In this document: positions 42,181 to 52,230 of the stretch, in pieces
Numbering within the stretch: position 1 is the first letter of the stretch
Layout of the letters: each line of letters begins with the position of its first letter
Assembly (NCBI RefSeq): GCF_001546455.1
Contig: NZ_KQ956819.1
Coordinates: 62,001 to 126,000 of the forward strand
Source of the DNA: Gardnerella vaginalis
Lineage (GTDB): Bacteria > Actinomycetota > Actinomycetes > Actinomycetales > Bifidobacteriaceae
Length of the DNA: 64,000 nt
Direction of reading: 5' to 3'
Program-made: the position numbers and the translations under genes
Notes under the pieces: generated by a model
Database searches by the model: none
What the model saw: the letters and a program-made list of their open reading frames with translations, nothing else
Told to the model about the DNA's origin: nothing

Positions 42181-42873
42181 ATGGATCAAAAAAATAAATT
42201 CTACGACTTTTTGGAAAAAATAAAATTCCAAATAACAAATAATAAAAAGTCTTCTATTGTTATACTTCTTGCGATTTTAATTCCGCTAATAGGTAAAGTT
42301 TTGCTTGTTAATAAGGCAGAAAGATTTTTTGAAGCAGGAATAGTGGCATTTTTCCATAACTATTCTCCATCTTTTATAATGTCTTTTTCTAAACTTCTTG
42401 CAATAGTTTTTTCTACAAAATCTTGCATTGTTATACTTTGCATTTTGGCAATTGTTTCTTATTTTATTAAACGCGATTGGCGCATAACTCTAGTACAACT
42501 GGTAACTTGCCTTCTGCCAATGATTTATATTTTTGCAGTTAAATTTATAGTTCATCGTCCTAGACCGTTTATTGGAATAAAAATTAAAGTTCCACCAGAC
42601 CCAAGTTTTCCAAGTGGTCACACTGCAGCAGCTGTAGCTATTTGTGCAATGGCTCTTATGATTATTTATACAGCCAATAAAGCCTTCTTAAGACTTGGAT
42701 TAATCATTAGCATTATTGTTGTTATTGTTGTTGCACTTTCTAGACTTATTGTTGCAGCACACTTCCCTACCGATGTTTTAACCTCTGCAATAATGTATCC
42801 AATATTAGTTATGTATATTCTTGATTTCTTTAAAAACAATAGTTTTATTAATAATAAAATACTAAAAAGGTAG
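42181..42873 (+). CDS. PAP2-family membrane phosphatase
   Basis: A lipid phosphatase-type membrane protein of 230 residues with about six helices. The three signature parts are KFIVHRPRPF, PSFPSGHTAAA and SRLIVAAHFPTDVL, with the catalytic histidines in the second and third. Likely substrates in such bacteria are undecaprenyl pyrophosphate or phosphatidic acid, not known here. Followed 11 bases later by mscL. Confidence 0.92.
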   Translation: MDQKNKFYDFLEKIKFQITNNKKSSIVILLAILIPLIGKVLLVNKAERFFEAGIVAFFHNYSPSFIMSFSKLLAIVFSTKSCIVILCILAIVSYFIKRDWRITLVQLVTCLLPMIYIFAVKFIVHRPRPFIGIKIKVPPDPSFPSGHTAAAVAICAMALMIIYTANKAFLRLGLIISIIVVIVVALSRLIVAAHFPTDVLTSAIMYPILVMYILDFFKNNSFINNKILKR

Positions 42874-42884
42874 ATTGAAATAAA

Positions 42885-43295
42885 ATGCTTAACGGTTTCA
42901 AAAAATTTATTGCACGAGGCAGTGTAATCGACATGGCAGTTGGTGTTGTTATGGGCAGCGCCGTAACTTCTGTTGTTACTTCGATTGTTAAAAATATTAT
43001 TAATCCGCTTATAGCAATAATTTGCGGAAAGCCAGATCTTGATGGCGTTTTAACAATAACCATAAACGGTGCAACAATTTCGTTTGGAGCTGTTCTTGGA
43101 GCAGTCTTAAACTTCCTTATTGTTGCCGCAGCCGTTTATTTTTGCATTGTTCTTCCTATTAACAAATTAAGGGAGATTGGTCTTCCTTTCTTGCAGGTTG
43201 AAAAAGAAAAGACCGAGGAAGAAAAACGCAAAGATCGCGAAGAAAAAATGATTAAAATCTTGGAAGATATTCGAGATTTATCTTCTAAAAAATAG
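42885..43295 (+). CDS. mscL: large-conductance mechanosensitive channel
   Basis: Opens under membrane tension to release solutes. The 136 residues show the MscL signature at the N-terminus (FKKFIARGSVIDMAVGVVMG), two membrane helices and a charged C-terminal helix (EKTEEEKRKDREEKMIKIL). Normal size. Cotranscribed with the PAP2 gene and followed by a strong terminator. Confidence 0.95.
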   Translation: MLNGFKKFIARGSVIDMAVGVVMGSAVTSVVTSIVKNIINPLIAIICGKPDLDGVLTITINGATISFGAVLGAVLNFLIVAAAVYFCIVLPINKLREIGLPFLQVEKEKTEEEKRKDREEKMIKILEDIRDLSSKK

Positions 43296-43342
43296 TTTTT
43301 AACTTATAAATCATTTTTTAAATATCAATCCCCATAAATAAT

Positions 43343-43380
43343 AATCCCCACTAATTCACTTTATGAGTTTAGTGGGGATT
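43343..43380. terminator. bidirectional terminator between mscL and the DUF3566 gene
   Basis: Twelve-base perfect arms AATCCCCACTAA (43343-43354) and TTAGTGGGGATT (43369-43380), between convergent genes. Confidence 0.9.
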
Positions 43381-43425
43381 AATTATGTTTAATCTTATTT
43401 ACTTAATTCTAGTTATCGCTTAATT

Positions 43426-43917
43426 CTAGTCATCACCAAGAGTTAAGTGAATTCCTCCAACTAAGGATCCAACAACGTTATAAAGCAAAGATCCAATCGC
43501 AGATAGCAGTGTTATTATCACTATTTCTACAACCGAAAGTATTATTACAGCACTTAAAACAGTTGGCAAAGAAAATACGTCTGCAAGATTAAAACCGTTG
43601 CTATCTAAACCTGTTGATGAAACAATCTGAGTTACCTGATCAAATACACCAACCATGTTTAAGAATAGCCACACTAATCCAGCTGCAATAACCTGTATTA
43701 TTCCTCCAGCAACACTTAGTAAAAATGTTACTTTTGCAACAGACCATGCGTCCACTCTAACTAGCGAAAGACTCATTCTTCTAGCTCTAGGCTGAGCTGG
43801 CTTTCTAAAAGAATATCCATTAGAAGAAGATGAGGCTGTTGCACCTACTGTTCTTGGAGAACTAGTGCTAGATTCACCATTAACTTTGTTATTGGATGTT
43901 TCAAAATCCTCACTCAT
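43426..43917 (-). CDS. DUF3566 membrane protein
   Basis: A 163-residue protein always found just after gyrA in actinobacteria, function unknown. A disordered serine-rich N-terminus (about 1-45) precedes the DUF3566 domain ([20 protein letters not shown]) with two membrane helices and a [21 protein letters not shown] hydrophobic end. The ATG overlaps the gyrA stop by eight bases and has AAAGGA upstream. Confidence 0.88.
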   Translation of the reverse strand: MSEDFETSNNKVNGESSTSSPRTVGATASSSSNGYSFRKPAQPRARRMSLSLVRVDAWSVAKVTFLLSVAGGIIQVIAAGLVWLFLNMVGVFDQVTQIVSSTGLDSNGFNLADVFSLPTVLSAVIILSVVEIVIITLLSAIGSLLYNVVGSLVGGIHLTLGDD

Positions 43918-46549
43918 CTAAGTTCCTTTCACTAGTATTTTCTGCTGACTGTTCATTTTGAGATTCATCTTCATCATCTCTTTCTTCATTTCGAGCAATA
44001 GAGATGATTTCATCACCCTTGTCTGGCTTAGCAAGAGTTACACCTTGAGTTGTTCTACCCGTGCGCTTAACCTCGTTAACATCGGAACGAATCACTTTAC
44101 CAGACTTCATAATGGCCATTACTTGATCGGTTTCTTCTACAATCAAGGCACCAACCAAAGAACCGCGTCCTTCTGCAAGCTGTACTGCCTTAACACCGTA
44201 GCCGTTTCTGCCTTGCAAGCGATATTCTTCAATAGCGGTACGCTTGGCAAATCCTTCGTTTGTAACAACAAGAAGATCTTTGCTTGTGTCTACAGATACA
44301 ACATCCATATCCAGCAATTCATCGCCATCTCTAAATCGCATGCCTTGAACGCCTGCAGTCTGGCGACCCATTGGTCGAAGCTGCTCATCATCTGCCCTAA
44401 ACTTAAGGCTCATACCAAGCTTAGAAACAAGAATAATGTCATCTTCTGGGTTGCACAAAGCTGCACCAATCAGCTCGTCTATTGGCTCTCCAGTTTCTTC
44501 ATTTGCCATTAGTCGTACAGCAATCAAACCACCTTGACGTGGAGAATCATACTCTTGCAAAGCAGTTTTCTTAACTTTTCCAGAACGAGTTGCCAACACC
44601 AAATACTTTGCTACATCATAATTTTGAATTGACAATACCGTCTGAATTGTTTCTCCAGGAGTAAATTGAAGAAGATTTGCAACATGCTGGCCCTTAGAAT
44701 CTCTTGATCCTTCTGGAAGCTCATATGCTTTAATTCTGTAAACGCGTCCGCGATTAGTAAAGAACAAAAGCCAATTGTGAGTAGACGTTAAGAAGAAGTG
44801 ATCTACAACATCATCTTCACGAAGCTTTGCTCCCTTAATACCTTTACCGCCGCGGTGTTGTGCTCGATATTCATCTGCCTTCGTGCGCTTAATGTAGCCT
44901 GCGCGAGTAACTGTTACAACAACGTTTTCTTCGGCAATAAGATCTTCAACATTCATTTCTCCCGAGAATGGAAGAATCTTAGTTCTGCGATCATCGCCAT
45001 ATTTGGCTACGATTTCATCAAGCTCATCGCCAACAATCTTGCGCTGACGTTCTGGGCTTGCAAGAATATCGTTATAATCTTCAATCTTGCGCATCAATTC
45101 TTCGTGTTCATCAAGAATCTTCTGTCGCTCCAAAGCTGCAAGTCTACGAAGCTGCATTGCAAGAATGGCATCTGCTTGAACTTCGTCAACGTCTAACAAA
45201 TTCATCAATCCCGAACGGGCAGAATCAACATCTTTAGAAGACCTAATTAATGCCACAACTTCGTCAATCATATCCAAAGCTTTTAAGTAGCCTTGCAAAA
45301 TATGATCTCGCTCTTCGGCCTCTCGCTTTAAGTAGCGTGTACGCCTATCAATAATTTCAAGCTGGTGACTTACCCAATGACGAATAAAAGCATCCAAACT
45401 CAAAGTTCTAGGAACACCATCAACCAGCGCAAGCATATTTGCACCAAATGTTTGCTGCAATTGCGAATGCTTATAAAGATTGTTAAGAACAACTTTTGGA
45501 ACAGCATCTCGCTTAAGAACAAGCACTAAACGCTGACCAGTACGACCAGACGTTTCATCGCGCATATCTGCAATGCCCTGAATCTTACCATCTCGCACAG
45601 CTTCTCTAATAGAAGCAGCCAAGCGATCAGGATTTACCTGGTATGGAAGCTCGGTAACAACCAAGCACATACGACCCTTAATTTCCTCGGTATTAACAAC
45701 AGCGCGCATTGTAATTAAGCCACGGCCAGTACGGTACGCTTGCTCAATTCCCTTATGACCTAAGATTGTTGCACCAGTAGGAAAATCTGGACCTTTAATT
45801 CGCTGAATTAATGCCTCAAGAAGCTCGGAATTGCTGGCATCTGGGTGATCCAAAGCCCAGTGAACACCATCTGCAACCTCACGCATATTGTGAGGTGGAA
45901 TATTGGTTGCCATACCAACAGCAATACCTGCAGAACCATTAACTAAAAGATTTGGAAAACGAGATGGCAAAACCGTTGGCTCTTGTGTTTTTCCATCGTA
46001 GTTTGGCAAGAAATCAACAGTATCTTTGTCAATATCTCGAACCATTTCCATAGCAAGAGGTGCCATACGGCATTCTGTATAACGCATTGCTGCTGCAGGA
46101 TCATCACCTGGGGAACCAAAGTTTCCTTGACCATCTACAAGCAAATATCTCATTGACCAAGATTGAGCCATACGAACCAAAGTGTCGTAAATAGCAGAAT
46201 CACCGTGTGGGTGATATTTACCCATAACATCGCCAACAACGCGAGAGCACTTGTTGTAACCACGATCAGGCCTATAACCGCCATCGTACATTGCATAAAT
46301 AACGCGACGATGTACTGGCTTTAAACCATCTCTAACATCTGGCAAAGCGCGCTCAACAATAACAGAAAGTGCATAAGCAAGGTAAGATTCACGCATTTCT
46401 TGCTGCAAATCCATGTGCTTTACGCGCGCACCCTTCATTAATCCATAATCGGTGCTATCTGATTCTTGCGGACTTTGTGGTTCCATTGAACCGTCAGGCA
46501 GCTGATCTGGCTCTTCGCTATTATTAGCGGCATTTATTTCGTCTACCAC
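43910..46549 (-). CDS. gyrA: DNA gyrase subunit A
   Basis: Breaks and rejoins DNA to introduce negative supercoils together with GyrB. The 879 residues carry the catalytic tyrosine in [10 protein letters not shown], the quinolone-resistance region [17 protein letters not shown], and a C-terminal beta-pinwheel including the GyrA box ([10 protein letters not shown]). The start is GTG at 46549 with AAGGAA upstream. The serine in the HGDS position is the common sensitive form. Confidence 0.97.
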   Translation of the reverse strand: MVDEINAANNSEEPDQLPDGSMEPQSPQESDSTDYGLMKGARVKHMDLQQEMRESYLAYALSVIVERALPDVRDGLKPVHRRVIYAMYDGGYRPDRGYNKCSRVVGDVMGKYHPHGDSAIYDTLVRMAQSWSMRYLLVDGQGNFGSPGDDPAAAMRYTECRMAPLAMEMVRDIDKDTVDFLPNYDGKTQEPTVLPSRFPNLLVNGSAGIAVGMATNIPPHNMREVADGVHWALDHPDASNSELLEALIQRIKGPDFPTGATILGHKGIEQAYRTGRGLITMRAVVNTEEIKGRMCLVVTELPYQVNPDRLAASIREAVRDGKIQGIADMRDETSGRTGQRLVLVLKRDAVPKVVLNNLYKHSQLQQTFGANMLALVDGVPRTLSLDAFIRHWVSHQLEIIDRRTRYLKREAEERDHILQGYLKALDMIDEVVALIRSSKDVDSARSGLMNLLDVDEVQADAILAMQLRRLAALERQKILDEHEELMRKIEDYNDILASPERQRKIVGDELDEIVAKYGDDRRTKILPFSGEMNVEDLIAEENVVVTVTRAGYIKRTKADEYRAQHRGGKGIKGAKLREDDVVDHFFLTSTHNWLLFFTNRGRVYRIKAYELPEGSRDSKGQHVANLLQFTPGETIQTVLSIQNYDVAKYLVLATRSGKVKKTALQEYDSPRQGGLIAVRLMANEETGEPIDELIGAALCNPEDDIILVSKLGMSLKFRADDEQLRPMGRQTAGVQGMRFRDGDELLDMDVVSVDTSKDLLVVTNEGFAKRTAIEEYRLQGRNGYGVKAVQLAEGRGSLVGALIVEETDQVMAIMKSGKVIRSDVNEVKRTGRTTQGVTLAKPDKGDEIISIARNEERDDEDESQNEQSAENTSERNLDE

Positions 46550-46620
46550 TGCAATTCCTTCTTATTTAGCTTTTAAAGTTTATTACCTTAATCTGTTTAA
46601 TCTACTAACGATTAATATTT

Positions 46621-48696
46621 TTAAGCGTCAATAAATCTTGCATCGTGAGCATTACGCTGAATAAATAGCCTACGAGGTTCCACTTCGTCTCCCATAAGCA
46701 TTGAGAACGTTTCATCGGCTCGAGCAGCATCTTCAATATGAATTTGCTTTAAGATTCTATGCTCAGGATCCATTGTTGTTTCCCACAACTCCTGATAGCT
46801 CATCTCACCCAAGCCCTTATATCGCTGAATGCCTTCACCCTTAGGAAGTTGCCTACCTGCGGCTTTACCTTCTGCCAAAACTCTATCTCGCTCAGCATCT
46901 GTATACACAAAGTCATGCGCACCCTTGCTCCACTTTAAACGGTACAAAGGTGGCATAGCAACATACACATATCCAGCAGTAATCATAGGACGCATATAGC
47001 GGAAGAACAGTGTTAAGTTCAATGTTGCAATATGAGCGCCATCAACATCAGCATCTGCCATAATAATGACTTTGTGATAACGAACTTTGCTTAAATCGAA
47101 GTCTTCGCCATAACCGCCGCCAACAGCAGTAATTAAGGATTCAATAGTTTCCGACTTCATCATTCTATCGATTGAAGCACGCTCAGTATTCAAAATCTTA
47201 CCGCGCAATGGCAAAATTGCCTGCGTAATAGGATCTCGTCCTTGAATTGCGGAGCCACCTGCGGAATCACCCTCCACTATAAACAGCTCGCACTCTTCTG
47301 GATTATTAGACTGGCAATCCTTCAATTTATCTGGCATTCCAGCTGTTTCAAATATTGACTTTCTACGCGTATTTTCGCGAGCTTTCTTAGCTGCAAGACG
47401 CGCACGCGATGCTTCAATAGCTTTTTGAATAATATTCTTTGCTTCACTTGGATGAGCGTCGAACCAATCTCCAAGCTTTTCGGTCATAACTCGCTGAACG
47501 AATGTCTTAGCTTCGGAATTTCCAAGCTTTGTTTTAGTCTGACCTTCAAACTGAGGAGTTGTAATCTTTACAGAAACAACTGCAGTTAAACCTTCGCGAA
47601 CATCATCACCAGAAAGATTAGTATCTTTTTCTTTTAATATGTTCTTTTCTCGAGCATAACGATTTACCAAAGATGTTAATGCAGCACGGAATCCTTCTTC
47701 GTGAGTACCACCTTCGGTTGTAGAAATCGTGTTTGCAAAAGTGTGAACAGCTTCCGAATAAGCAACAGTCCACTGCATAGCAATTTCTGCAGATATACCA
47801 ATTTCAAGATCTTCTGCTTCAAAATCAATAACATCTGGCTCTACTGGAACAGATTTACGTGATTTAACCAAATAATCAACGTAATCTTTAATTCCGTGAT
47901 CATATTTGTAGCTAACACTCTGATGCTTTTCTTCGCTAGCTAATTCAGATTCTCCAGTAACTTCATCTCCTGCCTCATCAGGCTTACGCAAATCTGTTAG
48001 AGAAATCTTTAATCCCTTATTTAGAAAAGCCATCTGCTGGAATCTAGAACGCAAAGTTTCAAAATCATAAACAGTTGTTTCAAAAATTGCACCATCTGGC
48101 CAGAATGTTACAGAAGTACCAGTAGATTCACCATCTTCCATTGGCTTACCTTTTGCCAATGGAGCCGTTGGATGCTGATTTACATACGTTTGAGTCCAGT
48201 GGAATCCCTGGCGACGAACCTCAATTTCTACACGCGTAGAAAGTGCATTTACAACAGATATACCAACGCCGTGCAAACCACCAGAAACAGCGTATCCACC
48301 GCCGCCAAACTTTCCACCAGCGTGAAGCTTTGTCATAACTGTTTCAACACCAGAAACACCTTCGCCTGGCACTTCATCAACTGGAATACCTCTACCATCA
48401 TCAACAACTTTTATAGCATTGTCTGGCAAAATCGTCACTTCAATGTGAGAAGCATAACCAGCCAAAGCCTCATCAACCGAATTATCTACAATCTCATATA
48501 CAAGGTGATGCAAGCCTCTAGGTCCAGTTGAACCAATATACATACCTGGTCTAATTCGAACTGCTTCCAAACCTTCAAGAACTCGAAGATCGCTAGCATC
48601 ATAATGTTCAGGAGAAAGTGAATCGTCGAGCTGAGCATCATCGAGCTTATGTTCTTCAACAGAATTTTCCATTGAATTATCTTCAGTGTTTAACAC
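46621..48696 (-). CDS. gyrB: DNA gyrase subunit B
   Basis: ATPase half of gyrase, 691 residues: GHKL ATP site (EIVDNSVDEALAG, DDGRGIPVD, GLHGVG), transducer domain, and Toprim domain (LFIVEGDSAGGSA, IIMADADVDG), ending PRRLFIQRNA. The start is taken as GTG at 48696 with AAGGGA upstream; an in-frame ATG eight codons later is possible. Follows dciA by 150 bases that hold two stem-loops. Confidence 0.96.
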   Translation of the reverse strand: MLNTEDNSMENSVEEHKLDDAQLDDSLSPEHYDASDLRVLEGLEAVRIRPGMYIGSTGPRGLHHLVYEIVDNSVDEALAGYASHIEVTILPDNAIKVVDDGRGIPVDEVPGEGVSGVETVMTKLHAGGKFGGGGYAVSGGLHGVGISVVNALSTRVEIEVRRQGFHWTQTYVNQHPTAPLAKGKPMEDGESTGTSVTFWPDGAIFETTVYDFETLRSRFQQMAFLNKGLKISLTDLRKPDEAGDEVTGESELASEEKHQSVSYKYDHGIKDYVDYLVKSRKSVPVEPDVIDFEAEDLEIGISAEIAMQWTVAYSEAVHTFANTISTTEGGTHEEGFRAALTSLVNRYAREKNILKEKDTNLSGDDVREGLTAVVSVKITTPQFEGQTKTKLGNSEAKTFVQRVMTEKLGDWFDAHPSEAKNIIQKAIEASRARLAAKKARENTRRKSIFETAGMPDKLKDCQSNNPEECELFIVEGDSAGGSAIQGRDPITQAILPLRGKILNTERASIDRMMKSETIESLITAVGGGYGEDFDLSKVRYHKVIIMADADVDGAHIATLNLTLFFRYMRPMITAGYVYVAMPPLYRLKWSKGAHDFVYTDAERDRVLAEGKAAGRQLPKGEGIQRYKGLGEMSYQELWETTMDPEHRILKQIHIEDAARADETFSMLMGDEVEPRRLFIQRNAHDARFIDA

Positions 48697-48717
48697 TTTA
48701 GATCCCTTCCCGTATTA

Positions 48718-48785
48718 CCTCATGCCGAGAGGCATTTACGAGGTCGATACACGCTAGAAAGCACAAAAACGGGGTTTCTAGCGAT
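48718..48785 (-). promoter_or_regulatory. two stem-loops in the gyrB leader
   Basis: A perfect nine-base stem CGCTAGAAA / TTTCTAGCG (arms about 48751-48784) and, nearer to gyrB, a stem ATGCC/GGCAT bracketed by CCTC/GAGG (about 48720-48745). They may end dciA transcripts or control gyrB; no T-run supports a plain terminator. Confidence 0.4.
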
Positions 48786-48846
48786 TTAACTACATTACAT
48801 GACATTCTACACACACATAATGACCGCTCTTTATTAAGAGCCTTTA

Positions 48847-49338
48847 TTAGTAATTCTTAATATTAAACCTTCTATTAATTGATTTTTTGCCCATTTTTTG
48901 CAAAGAAGGTCCAACTATTTTAACTTCTTTAATTTTTATATCTTTTGAATATTCAAATATTTTTTTCTCAAGCATAGGTTTGCAATAAGTAAGTTGCGTA
49001 TACCAAACATTTGATTTTGTTCTAACTATTAAAATGCCATCTTTTATTGTGTCAATATAACAATTTAAAGATGCACTTTTTCCAACTATTTTCCACCAAT
49101 CTTCTCTCATTTTTGCTATAGCAAGTGGTTCATTCCAGTTATTTTGATTGGCATAATTACCCAATAAAGAATAAATATTTTGAGGATCTCTACCTGGTTT
49201 TCCAAAACTTTCCCAAGCTTTATAAGCATTTTGTTCATTAACTACTTTTTTTATTGCCTTCTTTTTAATAGGCATAAAAATAAGTTCTGGAAGCTTTCTT
49301 GTGTCTAATTTTAATATTTTATTTACGGGAATTTTCAT
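48847..49338 (-). CDS. dciA: DciA-type replicative helicase loader (DUF721)
   Basis: A DUF721 protein of 163 residues placed between recF and gyrB, the standard actinobacterial position. DciA proteins load the DnaB helicase in bacteria without DnaC. The conserved part is about residues 70-140 (MREDWWKIVGKSASLNCYID, LIVRTKSNVWYTQLTYCKPM), a KH-like fold. Lysine-rich flanks. ATGA overlap with recF. Confidence 0.85.
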   Translation of the reverse strand: MKIPVNKILKLDTRKLPELIFMPIKKKAIKKVVNEQNAYKAWESFGKPGRDPQNIYSLLGNYANQNNWNEPLAIAKMREDWWKIVGKSASLNCYIDTIKDGILIVRTKSNVWYTQLTYCKPMLEKKIFEYSKDIKIKEVKIVGPSLQKMGKKSINRRFNIKNY

Positions 49339-50684
49339 TTAATATCCCCCAAATTATTGGATTCATTTTTAGAATCATCAACATAATCAACGCTATAATC
49401 AACGCTATCTTTACGACTATTAATAATATTTTCCAACAAATTTTTATGATTAATATCAATATTATTTTCTAACGATTTATTTTCATTTAACTTTTGATCT
49501 TTTGCTATTTTAGAAACATCAATAATAGAGTTTTCTAGCACACTTTTATCTTGTGGTATATCACTTAAAGAAGCAGCAGTAATAAAAACTTGATCCTGAT
49601 TTTTTGCAAACTCTAAAATTTGCTTTCTTCTAAACTCATCTAGTTGTGCAAAAACATCATCTAAAATAACAATAGGTTTTTTACCATTCTTTTTTTCTAA
49701 TGACTTAAATAAAGCCATTTTTAAAGCTAATGCAAGAGTCCAGGATTCACCATTGGAAGCAAATTCTTTTGCAGGATAATTATTAATTAATATATTAAAA
49801 TCATCTCTGTGAGGTCCTATTAGGTTATATCCTCTTGCAACTTCTCCAGTGTAGATTCTTTGAAAATGTTCACTAATTGAAAATCGAATAGAATCATCAT
49901 TATTTTCGTTAGAATCAACCTCTTTAAAAGAAGGATTGTATTCTATTAACGCAAAATTAGATGAGTTAGAGAGTTGTTCAACAATATTTGAAAAAACTTC
50001 GTTAATTAATTCTATTATTTGCTTGCGTAATTTTGTAAGTATTATTCCAGCTTCTATAAACTTAGCAGTCCATACTTCTAAATCAGAAATTTTATTGTAA
50101 TTACCTTCATTGTAATTATCCATTGAATTTAATGAATAATTATTAGATAAATTTTTTAAAAGTGCAGATCTTTGCTTTGCAATGTGATTATATTCTTGTA
50201 AAACAGGCAAATAGTTTGGTATTAATAATGCTCCAGCTTGATCTAAAAATGTTCTTCTAACAGTAGGATCTGAAACAATCAAATTTTGATCTCTTGGAGT
50301 AAAAGAAACACAAGGAATTAAACCGACTATATCTTTCATATATAAAGATTTTTTACCGTTAATTCTTGCTCTATTAGCACCTTTTAAATTAAGACTTAAT
50401 TCAAAAGTTGTTTCATCTAAATTATTTTCACTATTATTTATTGAATTATTATTAAAATCCTTAACATTTGCTCGTATAGTAGCACAATTATAGCTACGCT
50501 CTATTAGTGGTATTAAAGAAGATACTCTGTGACTTGTTCCCGTTGAAATAACTTCTAAAGATTCAACAATATTAGTTTTACCTAAGCCATTTGAACCAAT
50601 TAGAATATTAATTTTTGGGGAAAAGTTGAGTACACAACTATTCCAAGAGCGAAAATTATCTAATGCAAGTTTTGAAACATACAT
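49335..50684 (-). CDS. recF: DNA replication and repair protein RecF
   Basis: An SMC-like ATPase that loads RecA at gaps. Walker A is GSNGLGKTNIVES near residue 35 and the ABC-type end is PIVILDDVFAQLDEFRR. The 449 residues exceed the usual 360-390: an asparagine-rich insertion near residue 75-90 and a polar C-terminal extension of about 70 residues (after SIIDVSKIAKD) are extra. Overlaps dciA by four bases and follows dnaN by nine. Confidence 0.95.
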   Translation of the reverse strand: MYVSKLALDNFRSWNSCVLNFSPKINILIGSNGLGKTNIVESLEVISTGTSHRVSSLIPLIERSYNCATIRANVKDFNNNSINNSENNLDETTFELSLNLKGANRARINGKKSLYMKDIVGLIPCVSFTPRDQNLIVSDPTVRRTFLDQAGALLIPNYLPVLQEYNHIAKQRSALLKNLSNNYSLNSMDNYNEGNYNKISDLEVWTAKFIEAGIILTKLRKQIIELINEVFSNIVEQLSNSSNFALIEYNPSFKEVDSNENNDDSIRFSISEHFQRIYTGEVARGYNLIGPHRDDFNILINNYPAKEFASNGESWTLALALKMALFKSLEKKNGKKPIVILDDVFAQLDEFRRKQILEFAKNQDQVFITAASLSDIPQDKSVLENSIIDVSKIAKDQKLNENKSLENNIDINHKNLLENIINSRKDSVDYSVDYVDDSKNESNNLGDIK

Positions 50685-50693
50685 TTATTCAGC

Positions 50694-51812
50694 TTAAGGA
50701 TGCATTGGAACAACAAGATACCTATAATTCATAGATTCATCACCATCTGCTTCTTGTTGACCATTAAATTCAACAGGCTTAATAGCAGAAGTGATTTTTG
50801 CATGAATAAAAGGCTCACTAATAGCACTTAATCCTTCAATCAAATAATTAGGATTAAATGCAACAATAATATCTTGCCCATCCATGTCTATATCAATAGT
50901 TTCTTTTGCTTTAGATTCAGAATCGTTTCCAGCACTTAAAGTAAGTTCATCTGAAGTAAAAGACATGTAAATTGGAGCATCTTTTTCTGCAACAATAGAT
51001 ACACGCTTTATTGCATTAATTAGCATTTGTCGATTAATAATTGCATGAATAGGATATTCATCAACAAATAAGCGGTCTACAGAAGGAAATTCTCCATCAA
51101 TAAGTTGAGAAGTACTAACTCTTCCAGAATTTTCAAATCCTAGAATAGAAGGTTCATCACTGTTTAAATTAATAATAATATTTTGATGTTCATCAACTGA
51201 GCGAGAAATATCTTTAAGAATGTTTCCCTTAATAAGGGTAGAAACGTTTATATCACTGTGATCTGGAGTCCACTTAAAAGTTGATCGAGCAAGGCGATAT
51301 CTATCTGTAGCTGTAAAAGTAACAGTATCATCTTCAAAGTGTGCATGAATCCCCGTTAAAACAGGTCTATCTTCTTCTCTAGAAACTGCTACAGAAGCTT
51401 GATTTACTGCTTGAACAAAAGTAGGTGCATCAACTTGACCTAGTTTTGAAGGAATTTCTGGTAAATCTGGATATTCACCTTCTGGCATTAATTGCAAAGT
51501 AAAGGTTGATTTTCCAGAAGTAATTGTAAGAGTTGTTTCGTTAGAAGATAAATAAGTTTTTTCTGCTGGCAAAGATTTTGTTATATCTGCAAGTAATCTA
51601 CCTAAAACAAGTACACTACCTGCTTCATCTACACCAGCTTCAATATGATGACGACTAGAAAGCTGATAGTTAAAAGCACAAAGTTGTAGAGTTCCATCTT
51701 TTGCTTCTAGTTTTAATCCTGCAAGAATAGGATTAGACGGACGATTATCTATAACTCGAGTAGTCCAAGATAGTGCGTCTGCAAAAGAAGCGGAATTAAC
51801 TTCAACTTTCAT
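50694..51812 (-). CDS. dnaN: DNA polymerase III beta sliding clamp
   Basis: The ring-shaped processivity clamp, 372 residues in three similar domains. The N-terminus MKVEVNSASFADALSWTTRV and the C-terminal YRYLVVPMHP are diagnostic. AAATGAGGAAAT precedes the ATG. Second gene of the origin-proximal operon; the origin lies between it and dnaA. Confidence 0.97.
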   Translation of the reverse strand: MKVEVNSASFADALSWTTRVIDNRPSNPILAGLKLEAKDGTLQLCAFNYQLSSRHHIEAGVDEAGSVLVLGRLLADITKSLPAEKTYLSSNETTLTITSGKSTFTLQLMPEGEYPDLPEIPSKLGQVDAPTFVQAVNQASVAVSREEDRPVLTGIHAHFEDDTVTFTATDRYRLARSTFKWTPDHSDINVSTLIKGNILKDISRSVDEHQNIIINLNSDEPSILGFENSGRVSTSQLIDGEFPSVDRLFVDEYPIHAIINRQMLINAIKRVSIVAEKDAPIYMSFTSDELTLSAGNDSESKAKETIDIDMDGQDIIVAFNPNYLIEGLSAISEPFIHAKITSAIKPVEFNGQQEADGDESMNYRYLVVPMHP

Positions 51813-52230
51813 ATTTCCTCATTTCTTGTAAAACTGTGTTTATTCTATCTCATGGTCTAATGAAAATCTAATTTGTTTAAAAGGCGTATTTTAAGAGAAA
51901 TTATTATTTTTATTTAAAAAATAAAAGTAATAGTAATAATAAAGCTTGTGTAAATGTTGATATGTGCTTAGAAGCGTTTAATTAAAGCCATTATTAACAT
52001 AAGAAAAATGTGGATAAAATATGCATATTTATGTGCAAAACTAAGTAAGTTATCCACAATAAAAGCTATTTTTTTGAATATCCACATTTTTAAAGCTTTT
52101 ATAAACAACTTATTCACGATTTTTTCGGCGTTTTCCACCGCTTATTCGCAGGATTTGACCACATTTGTGACTAACTATGTGGATAACTTTTTTTAAATTA
52201 ATTCACAGAGTTGTATAGATTTGTGTAAAA
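51813..52230. other. oriC: origin region between dnaA and dnaN, with DnaA boxes
   Basis: No gene in these 418 bases. Perfect DnaA boxes: TTATCCACA at 52050-52058 (plus) and, on the minus strand, 52009-52017 and 52178-52186. Near matches: ATATCCACA at 52078-52086 and TTATTCACG at 52110-52118. A strongly AT-rich stretch at about 51893-51945, with runs such as TAATAGTAATAATAA, is a candidate unwinding element. Flanking gene directions change on the far side of dnaA, as expected at a replication origin. Confidence 0.85.

Noticed and set aside
43958-44512. 184-codon open frame antisense to gyrA
   Set aside because: Shadow of gyrA; composition not protein-like.
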